DNA from: Parabacteroides acidifaciens
GTDB taxonomy: Bacteria; Bacteroidota; Bacteroidia; Bacteroidales; Tannerellaceae
Assembly: GCF_003363715.1 (NCBI RefSeq)
Contig: NZ_QREV01000015.1
Location: 6,071 to 70,070 of the forward strand
Direction of reading: 5' to 3'
DNA length: 64,000 bases
This document shows, one piece after another, positions 9,330 through 17,821 of this stretch. Within the stretch, counting starts at the first letter, position 1, and each line of letters begins with the position of its first letter. The notes below the pieces were generated by a model. It was not told where the DNA came from, did no database searches, and was given only the letters and a program-made list of their open reading frames with translations. The position numbers and the translations under genes were made by a program.

Positions 9330-10214
9330 TCATATAAGCCCGAGTCTTTTAGCATTCTCGACAACGGCATCTCCCAATTCGATAGCCTCTTGTATTTTCG
9401 ACTTTCTTTCAGGTTGAGCCGCCCGCGCAAATTTTTTCTTCGTTCCATGATTCGACTGCCAGTAATGGAAACGGCGGGTAAAATCTTTTTTGTGTCCGAC
9501 AGTATCTTGTTCTCCGCTCGAAACAATAAAATCGCAAAACTCATTCAACTTGCCGGGAAGCATCTCGTTAAACCCGATACCTTCTCCTGATTGCCTGACA
9601 GCGGATGCCCGCCAATCTTCATCTTCCAATAATTCATTTTTCCAAATCTCCCATTGCTCGCGCCCACTCGCCTGCGGAACGAACGGAGTGAGTGTAGTTT
9701 GATTTGTATTTATTTTTATTTTATTTTCCTTTACTTTACTTTGTGTACTTAAACCCTCTTTTTGGGGAGTTTCCGGGCAAATAACCGGGGTTTTGGGGGA
9801 GATAACCGGGGTTATCAGCTCATTAACCCCCATTAATAAATATGAACGCTCCTTGCTGTCGAACATTTCCGGCTTTTTGGTCTTTGCCAGAAAATAACGC
9901 TTCTGGACAGACAGAGAAGTCAAAACCCGCTTTTCCACGAATAAAGCAGAGTCGAACAACCCGACATCGACCATTAACAACAAGATATCCAATACCCTGC
10001 TTTCCGGTATCTGGACTTGTTCCGACAGATCGAATAAATAATCGTCATTTGCCGCCAGATAGTAACCATTCGCATAAATATCACAAAGAATTGTCATATA
10101 TAAAAGAAATGATTCCGCACCATATTCTCGTTTTACACGACGGATCTTTAAATCTCTTAATATATTCGTATCTACAGGGAAATAATCTAAACCTTTTTTA
10201 ATTGGACGTGCCAT
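9330..10214 (-). CDS. DUF4373 (Lin1244/Lin1753-like) domain protein
   Basis: A 294-residue protein whose first 95 or so residues match the DUF4373 domain seen in phage- and mobile-element-associated Firmicutes and Bacteroidetes proteins: GLDYFPVDTNILRDLKI, REYGAESFLLYMTILCDIY, and a winged-helix-like segment with VLDILLLMVDVGLFD. The middle (about residues 130-200) is polar and low in complexity. The C-terminal part resembles DnaD-like replication initiators only loosely. Such proteins often accompany replication genes on prophages or integrative elements, but here the gene stands alone, so it is probably a remnant or a domesticated copy. A DNA-binding role is likely but not shown. Confidence 0.7.
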   Translation of the reverse strand: MARPIKKGLDYFPVDTNILRDLKIRRVKREYGAESFLLYMTILCDIYANGYYLAANDDYLFDLSEQVQIPESRVLDILLLMVDVGLFDSALFVEKRVLTSLSVQKRYFLAKTKKPEMFDSKERSYLLMGVNELITPVISPKTPVICPETPQKEGLSTQSKVKENKIKINTNQTTLTPFVPQASGREQWEIWKNELLEDEDWRASAVRQSGEGIGFNEMLPGKLNEFCDFIVSSGEQDTVGHKKDFTRRFHYWQSNHGTKKKFARAAQPERKSKIQEAIELGDAVVENAKRLGLI

Positions 10215-10643
10215 GATTAATTATGAATTTTGAATTATGAATTGCGATGATTGATAAGAGATGTTCTTCTGCGATCCCGCGTCAAGCGCGGGAACAAGAG
10301 CCGGAAATTCATTCATCCGTTGATTAAAATCAACGGCAAAAGAGAGCCTGCGGCATAAGGAAAAGCGTTGTTTTTTGTGTTCATGATATTAAAATTCATT
10401 GTTGTAAAATGTTGGATTTGCAGTTAATTAATTCAGTTAATATCTGTTTTCATAGTCGATTATTCGGTTATGATTACAATACAAATATAAGCCCTGAAAA
10501 AGCGTTTGTCAAGTAAAAAATAGAAAACGCCCCATTCTTTACACTTTGTTAACATATCAATAAGGGCTATATTCGTCTGCAAACATCACTTTTCCTTATA
10601 ATGTTCACACGCGTATAAATACATAGGCATGGATTTTATTTTC

Positions 10644-10700
10644 CATGGGCATGGAATCGGAAATGCATGGGCATGGAATCGGAAATGCATGGGCATGGAA
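10644..10700. repeat. 22-bp tandem repeat, about 2.6 copies
   Basis: A unit beginning CATGGGCATGGAATC occurs at 10644-10665 and 10666-10687 without change, then in part from 10688. The same GGGCATG core recurs downstream of gyrB (43003-43056). Confidence 0.85.
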
Positions 10701-10703
10701 ATG

Positions 10704-10727
10704 AGAGATGCACAGCCGTGCATCTCT
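10704..10727. repeat. REP-like palindrome after flotillin gene
   Basis: AGAGATGCAC-agcc-GTGCATCTCT is a perfect 10-bp stem with a 4-base loop, ending about 22 bases past the flotillin stop on the minus strand. The form is that of dispersed palindromic repeats. It may act as a transcript end, although the T run is weak. Confidence 0.65.
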
Positions 10728-10749
10728 ACAGTTATCTCACCGAAAATCA

Positions 10750-12378
10750 TCATTTACCGGCTGTCTTTTCGTCCTTGCCTTTCTCTTCCGGGTTGATGAT
10801 GTTCTTGACGGTTTCGCCGATCGGCAGTTTGTCCAAGACACCGAGGCTTGGGGCGACAGTCTTGACCAATTGGTTCAGGAAGTTGCCGGTAGCACCGTTT
10901 CCGCCGTCAAAGACGGTGATGTTTCCGAGGTTGATGTGTTCGAATGCTTTCACTTGCTCGCCGGCAATCTCTTTCCACTGGTCGACCATCTTATACTGGA
11001 TCGCAATGGCCGGGTTGGATTCGGCCGCTTCGACCATCGCCTTGAAACCATCGGCTTCGGCCAGCAATGACTTCTTCTTACCGTCGGCTTCGGCTTCCAG
11101 CTTCATGCGGATGGCAGCAGCTTCGGCTTCGGCTTGCGCCAACAGGGCTTTTGCACGCGCTTCAGCCTCGCGGATTGTCTTTTCGGCTACGGCATCCGCC
11201 TGGAGGATCGCTTCCTGTTTAGCGATTTCGGCAGGAACGATCTTTTGGGCTTTCAAAGCAGATTCGACCTTTTTAGCCTTTGCTTCTTCCACTTCTTTCT
11301 GGGCTATTTCGCGGGCAGCCTGAACCGAGGCTTCCGAACGGGCAGCGGCTTCACCGGCTTTCTTATCGGCATCCGCCTGTGTGACGGCAAGTTCCGAATT
11401 GGAGAGGGCGATATCTTTGCCGGCTTCGTTACGTCCGATGGCGGCTTTCTTCCCGGCATCGGCTTTCTTGATCTCCATATCGGAATTCAGTTCGGCAATG
11501 CGGCTTTCCTTCTCGGTATTGGCTTTCTCGATATTGATGTTCTTCTCGGCTTCCGCCTTGGCTACCTGCGATTCCTTTTCGGCATTGGCAATAGCGACCT
11601 GCGAAATACGGTCTTTGTCGGCATTCGCCACCGATATTTCCTGCTGCTTCTTGGTTTCCGCAATGGCGATATCCTGGTCCTTGCGGGTTTCGGCGACCTT
11701 TGTCTCGCGTTCCTTTATCTGGTTGGCGATCTTGATCGCTCCTAACTTTTCCTGTTCTTCGATGTTTGCCTGCGCCTCGTTCAACGCTTTACTTTCGGCT
11801 TCTTTACCGAGGTTGACGATGTAGTTGGCTGCGTCGCGAATATCACTGATATTGATATTCATCAGGTAAAGACCGAACTTCCGGAGTTCCGTATCGATAT
11901 TCTCACGCACTTTGGACAGGAACTTATCGCGGTCGGAGTTCAATTCTTCAATCGTCATATCGGCAATCACCAGACGCATCTGTCCGTAAACGACATCCGT
12001 AATCAGATTCTGCTTATCTTCCGACTGCAATCCGAGCAGACGTTCGGCAGCGTTCTGCATAACTTCGGGATCGGTACTGATCGCAACCGTAATAGTTGTC
12101 GGCACATCCACGCGGATATTCTGGGCGGACAAGGCTCCGGTCAACTTACAGTCGATCTGCAACGGTTTCATGGAAAGGAATTCATATCCCTGGATAATCG
12201 GCCATACAAAGGCGGCGCCACCATGATAAAGCTTGGCTGACTTTTCCCCGGAGGTCTTACCATAGACGACCAACACCTCATCACTCTTACATTTCCGATA
12301 ACGGGATAGGATACCGATAAACGAAATAATGACCACCACAACCAGTATGGCAACCATGATTAACATCTCCTGTGTCAT
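10750..12378 (-). CDS. Flotillin-family SPFH domain protein
   Basis: Membrane-microdomain scaffold protein of the flotillin/YuaG/YqiK type. A hydrophobic anchor occupies residues 5-25 (LIMVAILVVVVIISFIGIL). An SPFH/band 7 domain follows to about residue 190, including VRENIDTELRKFGLYLMNINI. Residues 200-460 are a long Ala/Glu/Lys coiled-coil region with many AEAEK-type repeats. The 542-residue length is usual. It lies 20 bases downstream of a gene for an NfeD-like membrane protein, the classical flotillin partner (YuaF with YuaG), which supports a role in membrane organisation. The substrate and exact function are unknown. Confidence 0.9.
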   Translation of the reverse strand: MTQEMLIMVAILVVVVIISFIGILSRYRKCKSDEVLVVYGKTSGEKSAKLYHGGAAFVWPIIQGYEFLSMKPLQIDCKLTGALSAQNIRVDVPTTITVAISTDPEVMQNAAERLLGLQSEDKQNLITDVVYGQMRLVIADMTIEELNSDRDKFLSKVRENIDTELRKFGLYLMNINISDIRDAANYIVNLGKEAESKALNEAQANIEEQEKLGAIKIANQIKERETKVAETRKDQDIAIAETKKQQEISVANADKDRISQVAIANAEKESQVAKAEAEKNINIEKANTEKESRIAELNSDMEIKKADAGKKAAIGRNEAGKDIALSNSELAVTQADADKKAGEAAARSEASVQAAREIAQKEVEEAKAKKVESALKAQKIVPAEIAKQEAILQADAVAEKTIREAEARAKALLAQAEAEAAAIRMKLEAEADGKKKSLLAEADGFKAMVEAAESNPAIAIQYKMVDQWKEIAGEQVKAFEHINLGNITVFDGGNGATGNFLNQLVKTVAPSLGVLDKLPIGETVKNIINPEEKGKDEKTAGK

Positions 12379-12398
12379 AATTCTAATAGATTTGTTAT

Positions 12399-12893
12399 TT
12401 ATTGAATATACATAATTCCTGATTCCACCTTGACAATCATAGTCCGGTCGCCGGTCTGATATTTCCTGTCCTCGAGCGAACGGACATCCATTTCACGCAA
12501 GGCGCCGTTGACAGCGACCTGCACGACATAACGTTCACCGTCGTGTGCATAGATCGTACATTCGCGTCCCTGCAAGGCTTCCAACTTCTCCGGCTTGTTC
12601 TCTTTCTGCAATTGCCAGGCCTTTTTATACAGATACCAAAGAACCAGAACAAAGATAAGGCCGACCAGAATACCGATGGCATACGACGTGATATCCGTTC
12701 CTTGCGAGATATACATATACCAGCCCATTCCGATGCAGAAATGTGTCAATCCCTTAAAGGACAAGATACTGCCAAGGTCTGCATCGACATCGACATCCGT
12801 ATCGATATCGCCAAAAAAGATGGAGACTATAAACTGGATCAGAAAGATTGCCGTAGCAACAATGGCTACTGTAAGAAAGATTGTGCTTGTCAT
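12399..12893 (-). CDS. NfeD/YuaF-like membrane protein, flotillin partner
   Basis: A 164-residue protein. Hydrophobic segments lie at about residues 5-27, 45-62 and 70-90 (YAIGILVGLIFVLVLWYLY). The acidic stretch GDIDTDVDVDADLG lies between the first two. A soluble C-terminal domain of about 65 residues (EALQGRECTIYAHDGERYVVQV) has the length and placement of the OB-fold of NfeD proteins. Adjacency to flotillin in the same orientation is the main support, since sequence similarity to NfeD is low by eye. Likely integral to the inner membrane, modulating flotillin assemblies (inference from the YuaFG pair). Confidence 0.7.
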   Translation of the reverse strand: MTSTIFLTVAIVATAIFLIQFIVSIFFGDIDTDVDVDADLGSILSFKGLTHFCIGMGWYMYISQGTDITSYAIGILVGLIFVLVLWYLYKKAWQLQKENKPEKLEALQGRECTIYAHDGERYVVQVAVNGALREMDVRSLEDRKYQTGDRTMIVKVESGIMYIQ

Positions 12894-12909
12894 GATTGCT
12901 TGAATTAAA

Positions 12910-14478
12910 TTAGGAAACTACCCACTTTTCGATATTACGGGTTTCGGATGAAAAATTCACACCGATTTTGATGATCTGCCGGCCATCGGCGGCAAAAGCT
13001 TGGCCGTATTGTTTTTCGTTGATTTGATGCAATGCCTCCTCTGCCGTTCCATTCAACTTGAACTCCATCACATAGATATAACGATCCGTTTGCAAGACCA
13101 AGTCGATACGTCCCCGGTTCGTATGGTACTCCACCTTTGTATATAGTCCTATCAGACGGAAGACGATAAACAGGACGTTTTGATAATGCAGTTCCGTATC
13201 ACGCTCAGGCTTCAAACCGGTAACCGTTTCGTAAGGGGTGTCGGCAAAGAAACCTTGCAAACGACGGAAGAAAGCATCGTAATCACCGGAACGGATTTCC
13301 CGAATAAAACGGCTGATTTCAAATGGTGTTTTTGAAGCGCTGACATTTGTATAAAAGGGCAATAGATATTTGACAAACCCCTCTTCGACTTCTAAATTAG
13401 GAAAACCCAGCCGATACATACCAAATTCCGCGTCATACCCCTTGATCGTCAGATAGCCACTCTGATAGATTACCGGGATCGGATCAGAGTCGACCGAATC
13501 CACGCCGTCGAGCGTTTCAGCATCGGTCTCTTCATGCGCCAAACGATCCAAATCGTAATGGTTGCGTTTCAGGAGTTCCACTAAATAGGATGGCGTACCG
13601 GTCGCAAACCAATAGCTGCCAAATTGCTCCGCATCAAAAGTATTCAACAGGCTAAACGGGTTATAAAGCCCGACCGTATCTGCCGCGAAGTGGTAGCCAT
13701 CGTAGCGCCGTTTCATCTCTTGGCAAACTTTGTTGTAATCCATATTCAGAGAGTCGCTCAATTCATGCAATTCCGATTCCAAGTTTTCATGCAACTCTTT
13801 TTCCGTAATGCCACATACATCAACAAACTCCCTGTGCATCGATATGTCTTTCAAGTTATTCAGGTCACTGAACACGCTCACTTTGCTGAACTTGGTCACA
13901 CCTGTCAGCATCGCAAAACGGATATAACCGTCCGCGCTTTTCATCACGCCATAGAAAGCTTTCAACAAACTGCGATAGGCTTCCTGCAATTCCGGTTTCC
14001 CGATTGCCTGCAACAAGGGTTTGTCATATTCGTCTATCAAAACCACAACGCGTTGTCCGGTTTTCTCATAAGCCCGGCGAATCACCTGAAAGAAACGTTC
14101 CTCCGGCTTACGGTCTCCGAATGGGCTGTCATATGCCTGCTCCCAAATTTCAAGGTATTTATTCAATTCTTCCAAAAGCGATCCTATATTTTCATATTGG
14201 CGGGCATTCAAATCAAGATGCAGAACCGGGTAGCGATTCCAATCTTTTTCCAACCGCTCGATGGCCAGTCCGGCAAAGAGCTCTTTCTTCCCCTCGAAAT
14301 AGGCTTCCAAAGTAGACAGCAACAGGCTCTTTCCAAAACGGCGCGGGCGGCTCAGGAAATAGTAACTTCCGCTTTTTGCCAGTTGGTAGACGTGGGCAGT
14401 CTTGTCTACATAAAAATAACCGTCTCTCCGAATCTTCTCGAAGTTCTGGACGCCGATAGGGTAAATCTTGTTGCTCAT
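12910..14478 (-). CDS. AAA-ATPase-like / PD-(D/E)XK nuclease family protein
   Basis: A member of the large AAA-ATPase_like (PF09820) plus PD-(D/E)XK (PF08011) family, abundant and multi-copy in Bacteroidetes. The N-terminus carries YPIGVQNFEKIRRDGYFYVDKT and the Walker A variant SRPRRFGKSLLLSTLEAYF. A Walker B-like segment is RVVVLIDEYDKPLLQA. The C-terminal nuclease-type core shows GRIDLVLQTDRYIYVMEFKL, with the D...E-x-K arrangement. The start was moved to the ATG at 14478, where the family-typical MSNKIYPIG begins, 8 codons inside the longest frame. Cellular role not established; possibly mobile-element-derived. An AT-rich AATTCTCAATT-type repeat lies upstream at 14556-14580. Confidence 0.85.
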   Translation of the reverse strand: MSNKIYPIGVQNFEKIRRDGYFYVDKTAHVYQLAKSGSYYFLSRPRRFGKSLLLSTLEAYFEGKKELFAGLAIERLEKDWNRYPVLHLDLNARQYENIGSLLEELNKYLEIWEQAYDSPFGDRKPEERFFQVIRRAYEKTGQRVVVLIDEYDKPLLQAIGKPELQEAYRSLLKAFYGVMKSADGYIRFAMLTGVTKFSKVSVFSDLNNLKDISMHREFVDVCGITEKELHENLESELHELSDSLNMDYNKVCQEMKRRYDGYHFAADTVGLYNPFSLLNTFDAEQFGSYWFATGTPSYLVELLKRNHYDLDRLAHEETDAETLDGVDSVDSDPIPVIYQSGYLTIKGYDAEFGMYRLGFPNLEVEEGFVKYLLPFYTNVSASKTPFEISRFIREIRSGDYDAFFRRLQGFFADTPYETVTGLKPERDTELHYQNVLFIVFRLIGLYTKVEYHTNRGRIDLVLQTDRYIYVMEFKLNGTAEEALHQINEKQYGQAFAADGRQIIKIGVNFSSETRNIEKWVVS

Positions 14479-14559
14479 GATAACGGATTTTAATTGAATC
14501 ACCTTACAGACAAAGATACGCTTTTCTATGAATATCCTGATGGCAAATCTAACAAATTC

Positions 14560-15681
14560 TCAATTCTCAATTTTCAATTGTAAAAGGCACCACAACGGAT
14601 AGTGGTCGGAATAGTGCACCTTATCGACTGTACAGTTAATCGGTTTTATATTGGCAGAATGCAGGATATTGTCAATCCGGAACCAAAAGAAGTTTTCATT
14701 ATAAGTAATTCCGGCGCCACGACCGGAAGCTGCATAAGCATCCGTCAACGGACCTTGAATCACACGGTGTGCATAAGAAATCGGCGTATCGTTGAAGTCG
14801 CCGCAAACCAATACGTAATCCGTATCGATCTTTTTAATCTCTTCGGCCACAGCTCTTGCCTGGCGGGCGCGTATCCGGAAAGCCGGGCCAAGCTTCTGCT
14901 CGATGGAGTTTTTCAGGCCGTCGAGTGTTTCCGAATTCATATTCTTGATGAAAGCGGAATAATGACTTCTGTCCTCCGTCGTCAGTTTAAACGACTCTAA
15001 ATGATTGTTGATCAAGGTCAGCTTCTTCCCGTTTATGTCCAGTTCATGGATGGAAGAACCGTTGAACGAGCTTTCATACTTGATCTTGCGGGACTTGGAT
15101 ATCGGATATTTGGAAAACACGGCAATATTAAAGGTAAGCGTTCCGGATCTCCCGACGGGTAAAATCGAGCGGTAGCGGTACATCTTCAGGGCATTGGCTA
15201 CTTTCCGGTTTGTCAGGAACCGGTCGGAAGTCCCGACTGCGTATTCCTGCAAGCAGACAATATCCGCTCCCGAGTTGGCGATATACCTTAATATGGGGTT
15301 CGGCGAATCTTCGGAGTGATCTTTATATCCGAAAGCCATCACATTATATGTCAAGACCTTCAGCACGTTTTCTTTCGGGACATCCTCCACTTTATTATGA
15401 AACGGGAAATAATGGGTGACAGGCCCTTTACAGATCAGAAACGAACAAAGCCCGATCAACACGAAACGCCATTCCCAAAGAAACAGCCAATAAATGACAA
15501 AGCACAGGTTCAAGATGCAAAGCACAGGAAATCCCAAGCCCAGATAAGAGAAAAACACACTCCTGTCCGGTGAAACCCTGTCAGAGAAAGCCGAAGCGAT
15601 GAACAGCAGGATGACTATCACATTGGCTGTTCCGACTACAGACTTAAACAGGATCTTGATCGCTTTAAACCGCTCGCTCAT
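14560..15681 (-). CDS. Endonuclease/exonuclease/phosphatase family membrane protein
   Basis: A 373-residue protein with three hydrophobic segments in the first 110 residues (TANVIVILLFIASAF, FSYLGLGFPVLCILNLCFVIYWLFL, FVLIGLCSFLI). A metal-dependent EEP-fold domain follows from about residue 110: LTYNVMAF, DIVCLQEYAV, LINNHLESF, DYVLVCGDFNDTP, and the final SDHYPL histidine. This membrane-tethered EEP architecture is common in Bacteroidetes. The substrate (phosphodiester or phospholipid) cannot be told from sequence. Its start overlaps the upstream rhomboid stop by 4 bases, so it is probably last in an operon of two rhomboids and this gene. Confidence 0.88.
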   Translation of the reverse strand: MSERFKAIKILFKSVVGTANVIVILLFIASAFSDRVSPDRSVFFSYLGLGFPVLCILNLCFVIYWLFLWEWRFVLIGLCSFLICKGPVTHYFPFHNKVEDVPKENVLKVLTYNVMAFGYKDHSEDSPNPILRYIANSGADIVCLQEYAVGTSDRFLTNRKVANALKMYRYRSILPVGRSGTLTFNIAVFSKYPISKSRKIKYESSFNGSSIHELDINGKKLTLINNHLESFKLTTEDRSHYSAFIKNMNSETLDGLKNSIEQKLGPAFRIRARQARAVAEEIKKIDTDYVLVCGDFNDTPISYAHRVIQGPLTDAYAASGRGAGITYNENFFWFRIDNILHSANIKPINCTVDKVHYSDHYPLWCLLQLKIEN

Positions 15682-16565
15682 TTCTTGCTGGCATCAAATA
15701 GTTTTTTCTTTTCTTCGGCCGAGAGGCTTTCGTAACCAGAACGTTTCAATTTGTCCAATATTGCATCCAGATCTGCTGTTTCGCGGTTCTTACGGGCATT
15801 ATATTCATAATCGGTCTCCGCACGTTTATAAGTCACACGCATCTTCGGTTTTCGTTTTCCCAGATTCACCACCCAGTCGATCAGGCGGTTCATCGGAGCT
15901 GTCAGGTCTTTTCCTTCCTTAATCCGCATGGCAAACCAGATGCCGAACAGGGCACCTCCGATATGGGCGATATGGCCGCCGGCATTCGTAGAAGTAATGG
16001 CCAACAGGTCGATCACGAAGGTGAACAGAGCCAGATAAATCAGTTTGACCCTTCCGATCAGGAACAGGCCGATCTCCAAGTCCTTCCGATAGAAGGATAC
16101 GGCAAAAACAATCGCCATCACCGAAGCCGAAGCCCCCATCAAATAGCTATAGGCGGCGACACTGCGGAAATAAGGGAATATATTGTAAGCCAACAGGAAC
16201 AACACCGCGCCGGCAATACCGCCCAGCAAATACAGGCCGCCTAACTGGCGTTCACTGAAGAAATTCAGGAACAGTCCGCCGAACCAGTACAACCAAAGCA
16301 TATTGAACAGGATATGCAGGAAGTCGAAGTGCGTGAACATATAGGTAAAGATCGTCCAGGGCCTGTACAACAACAGGTCAGGAGACGACGGCATCTGCAA
16401 ATATTGCAAAAACGGGAATCCGCCCAGATTGAACAGCATCAGGATCACACTCGTCAACCGTATCACGACGAACAGGCCGACGTTGATATAGATCAGCTTC
16501 GCCAGGATATTCCCGGAATTGAAGGTCTGCTTGAGATTAAAAATATCGCCCATTGTTAAAGTCAT
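15678..16565 (-). CDS. Rhomboid family intramembrane serine protease
   Basis: A 295-residue multi-pass protein with the rhomboid catalytic pair: the serine in SYLMGASASVMA and the histidine in GGHIAHIGGALFG. The usual WRxxT-like region reads RPWTIFTYMFTHFDFLHILFNM. A soluble C-terminal tail of about 65 residues (MRVTYKRAETDYEYNARK, LSAEEKKKLFDASKK) is typical of the Bacteroidetes form. It overlaps the upstream rhomboid by 29 bases, or 17 if the second ATG at 16553 is used. Expected to cleave membrane proteins within the bilayer; substrates unknown. Confidence 0.92.
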   Translation of the reverse strand: MTLTMGDIFNLKQTFNSGNILAKLIYINVGLFVVIRLTSVILMLFNLGGFPFLQYLQMPSSPDLLLYRPWTIFTYMFTHFDFLHILFNMLWLYWFGGLFLNFFSERQLGGLYLLGGIAGAVLFLLAYNIFPYFRSVAAYSYLMGASASVMAIVFAVSFYRKDLEIGLFLIGRVKLIYLALFTFVIDLLAITSTNAGGHIAHIGGALFGIWFAMRIKEGKDLTAPMNRLIDWVVNLGKRKPKMRVTYKRAETDYEYNARKNRETADLDAILDKLKRSGYESLSAEEKKKLFDASKK

Positions 16566-17244
16566 TCTTTTTCCAATACCGAACCAGGAAATAACCGAAG
16601 AACATACCGCCTAAGTGTGCGAAATGTGCAACAGAGTCGCCGCCATTATTGGCTACGCCCATAAACAACTCGGCCAATCCGTAAAAAATCACGAAGTATT
16701 TAGCTTTGATAGGAATCGGGATAAACATCAGATAAAGCGGCACATTCGGGAACAGCATGGCAAAAGCCAGCAAAATACCGAACACCGAACCGGAAGCCCC
16801 GATCGTAATCAGATAATTCAACGAAGGATCACCGGCAACCAACTGCGCCAGCGTAAGGCCGTTGGCGCTTGCGAATGAGTGAACGGAATAGAGCCAAACC
16901 AATTCCTGCGCAATCCCCGCACCGATACCTGTCACCATATAAAAGATAAGGAAACGCTTCGGTCCCCAGACATTCTCCAGTACACGCCCGAACATATACA
17001 CACCGAACATATTGAAAAACACGTGTGCAAACGAGTGGGTATCATGCATGAACATATAGGTGATAAACTGGAACGGATAGAAATCCGTCACACCCGGAAA
17101 GTGCAGTCCGAACAGCTGGACCAGGTCGATTCCGACCTTTGGTAAAACAAGACTCGCTACCCAAAAAAGCAAGTTAATAATGATAAGGTTTTTCGTAACC
17201 ATCGGGATGCTACTCAGAAATCCCGAGCTATTTTGATTCATCAT
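16537..17244 (-). CDS. Rhomboid family intramembrane serine protease
   Basis: A 235-residue rhomboid with the active serine in ITIGASGSVFGILLAF and the histidine in AHFAHLGGMFFGYF, plus the loop segment YPFQFITYMFMHDTHSFAHVFFNMFG. It is the first gene of a tandem pair; the second rhomboid begins inside its 3' end, so the two are probably translated together. This copy ends soon after the last membrane segment and lacks the soluble tail of its neighbour. A -7 box lies 20 bases upstream of the ATG. Confidence 0.92.
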   Translation of the reverse strand: MMNQNSSGFLSSIPMVTKNLIIINLLFWVASLVLPKVGIDLVQLFGLHFPGVTDFYPFQFITYMFMHDTHSFAHVFFNMFGVYMFGRVLENVWGPKRFLIFYMVTGIGAGIAQELVWLYSVHSFASANGLTLAQLVAGDPSLNYLITIGASGSVFGILLAFAMLFPNVPLYLMFIPIPIKAKYFVIFYGLAELFMGVANNGGDSVAHFAHLGGMFFGYFLVRYWKKNDFNNGRYF

Positions 17245-17263
17245 ATATTTATCAATTTACGGA

Positions 17264-17271
17264 CAAAGGTA
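17264..17271 (-). promoter_or_regulatory. -7 box of rhomboid operon
   Basis: TACCTTTG on the minus strand matches TAnnTTTG, 20 bases upstream of the first rhomboid ATG. A TTTTG lies a little over 20 bases further upstream. Confidence 0.5.
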
Positions 17272-17343
17272 AATATATTTTGGTAGTTTTCTGGCAAAAC
17301 AACACTAAAACATAGTAAATCAATAAAAAAAACTCTTTTTTTC

Positions 17344-17374
17344 TTTGCGATATATTAAAATAGAATTACATTTG
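17344..17374 (+). promoter_or_regulatory. Promoter of HU gene
   Basis: TTTG at 17344-17347, 19 bases, then TACATTTG at 17367-17374: a full match to the Bacteroidetes -33/-7 pattern. Transcription from about 17380 would give a leader of roughly 50 bases. Confidence 0.7.
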
Positions 17375-17431
17375 ACACCAACTTTTCAGGCTATCAATAA
17401 ACTTGTTTAATATATTAATTTTCAAACCATC

Positions 17432-17704
17432 ATGAACAAAACAGAATTTATCAGTGCTGTATCGGAAAAATCCGGTTTGAGCAAAGTTGATGCTAAAAAA
17501 GCTGTTGAAGCTTTCGTTGAAACAGTATCCAGTGAATTAAAGGAAGGTGGAAAAGTTGCCCTTTTAGGTTTCGGATCTTTTTCTGTTGCTGAAAAATCCG
17601 CACGTAAAGGAGTTAACCCGAAGACTAAACAACCAATTGAAATCCCGGCACGCAAATCTGTTAAATTTAAAGCAGGTGCAGAACTGGCAGACCTCATTAA
17701 GTAA
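17432..17704 (+). CDS. HU family DNA-binding protein
   Basis: A 90-residue nucleoid protein of the HU/IHF family with the normal length. It starts MNKTEFISAVSEKSGLSKVD and carries the signature region GFGSFSVAEKSARKGVNPKT and the DNA-minor-groove arm around NPKTKQPIEIPARKSVKF. It is expected to bend and compact DNA as a homodimer or heterodimer. A strong promoter precedes it and a terminator follows, so it is a single-gene unit, as expected for an abundant protein. Confidence 0.95.
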   Translation: MNKTEFISAVSEKSGLSKVDAKKAVEAFVETVSSELKEGGKVALLGFGSFSVAEKSARKGVNPKTKQPIEIPARKSVKFKAGAELADLIK

Positions 17705-17730
17705 GTTAGTCTTACATTTTTACGAAAAGG

Positions 17731-17765
17731 AAAAGGCACCCTCCATAAGGATGCCTTTTTTATTT
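17731..17765 (+). terminator. Terminator after HU gene
   Basis: AAGGCA-C-CCT pairs with AGG-A-TGCCTT (one internal mismatch), followed by TTTTTTAT, about 30 bases after the HU stop. Confidence 0.85.
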
Positions 17766-17778
17766 GTAAATAAACCCG

Positions 17779-17786
17779 TACCTTTG
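17779..17786 (+). promoter_or_regulatory. -7 box of argS
   Basis: TACCTTTG matches TAnnTTTG, 35 bases before the argS ATG and immediately after the HU terminator. No good -33 TTTG was found at the usual spacing. Confidence 0.5.
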
Positions 17787-17821
17787 CGGGCAAAATAAAT
17801 CCGAACATATACTGAACGAAT

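Larger units (their letters stand above)
10215..10749. other. Gene-free stretch filled with short repeats
   Basis: A 535-bp gap without a convincing ORF. In order it holds: AT-rich direct repeats of the form GAATTATGAATT (about 10219-10245); a 7-bp hairpin TCCCGCG-tcaag-CGCGGGA (10275-10293); an 8-bp hairpin CCGTTGAT-taaa-ATCAACGG (10317-10336); a segment with GAGAGCCTGCGGCA that also occurs at 51038-51058; an AT-rich block at 10380-10500; and the tandem repeat and palindrome listed next. Confidence 0.7.
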
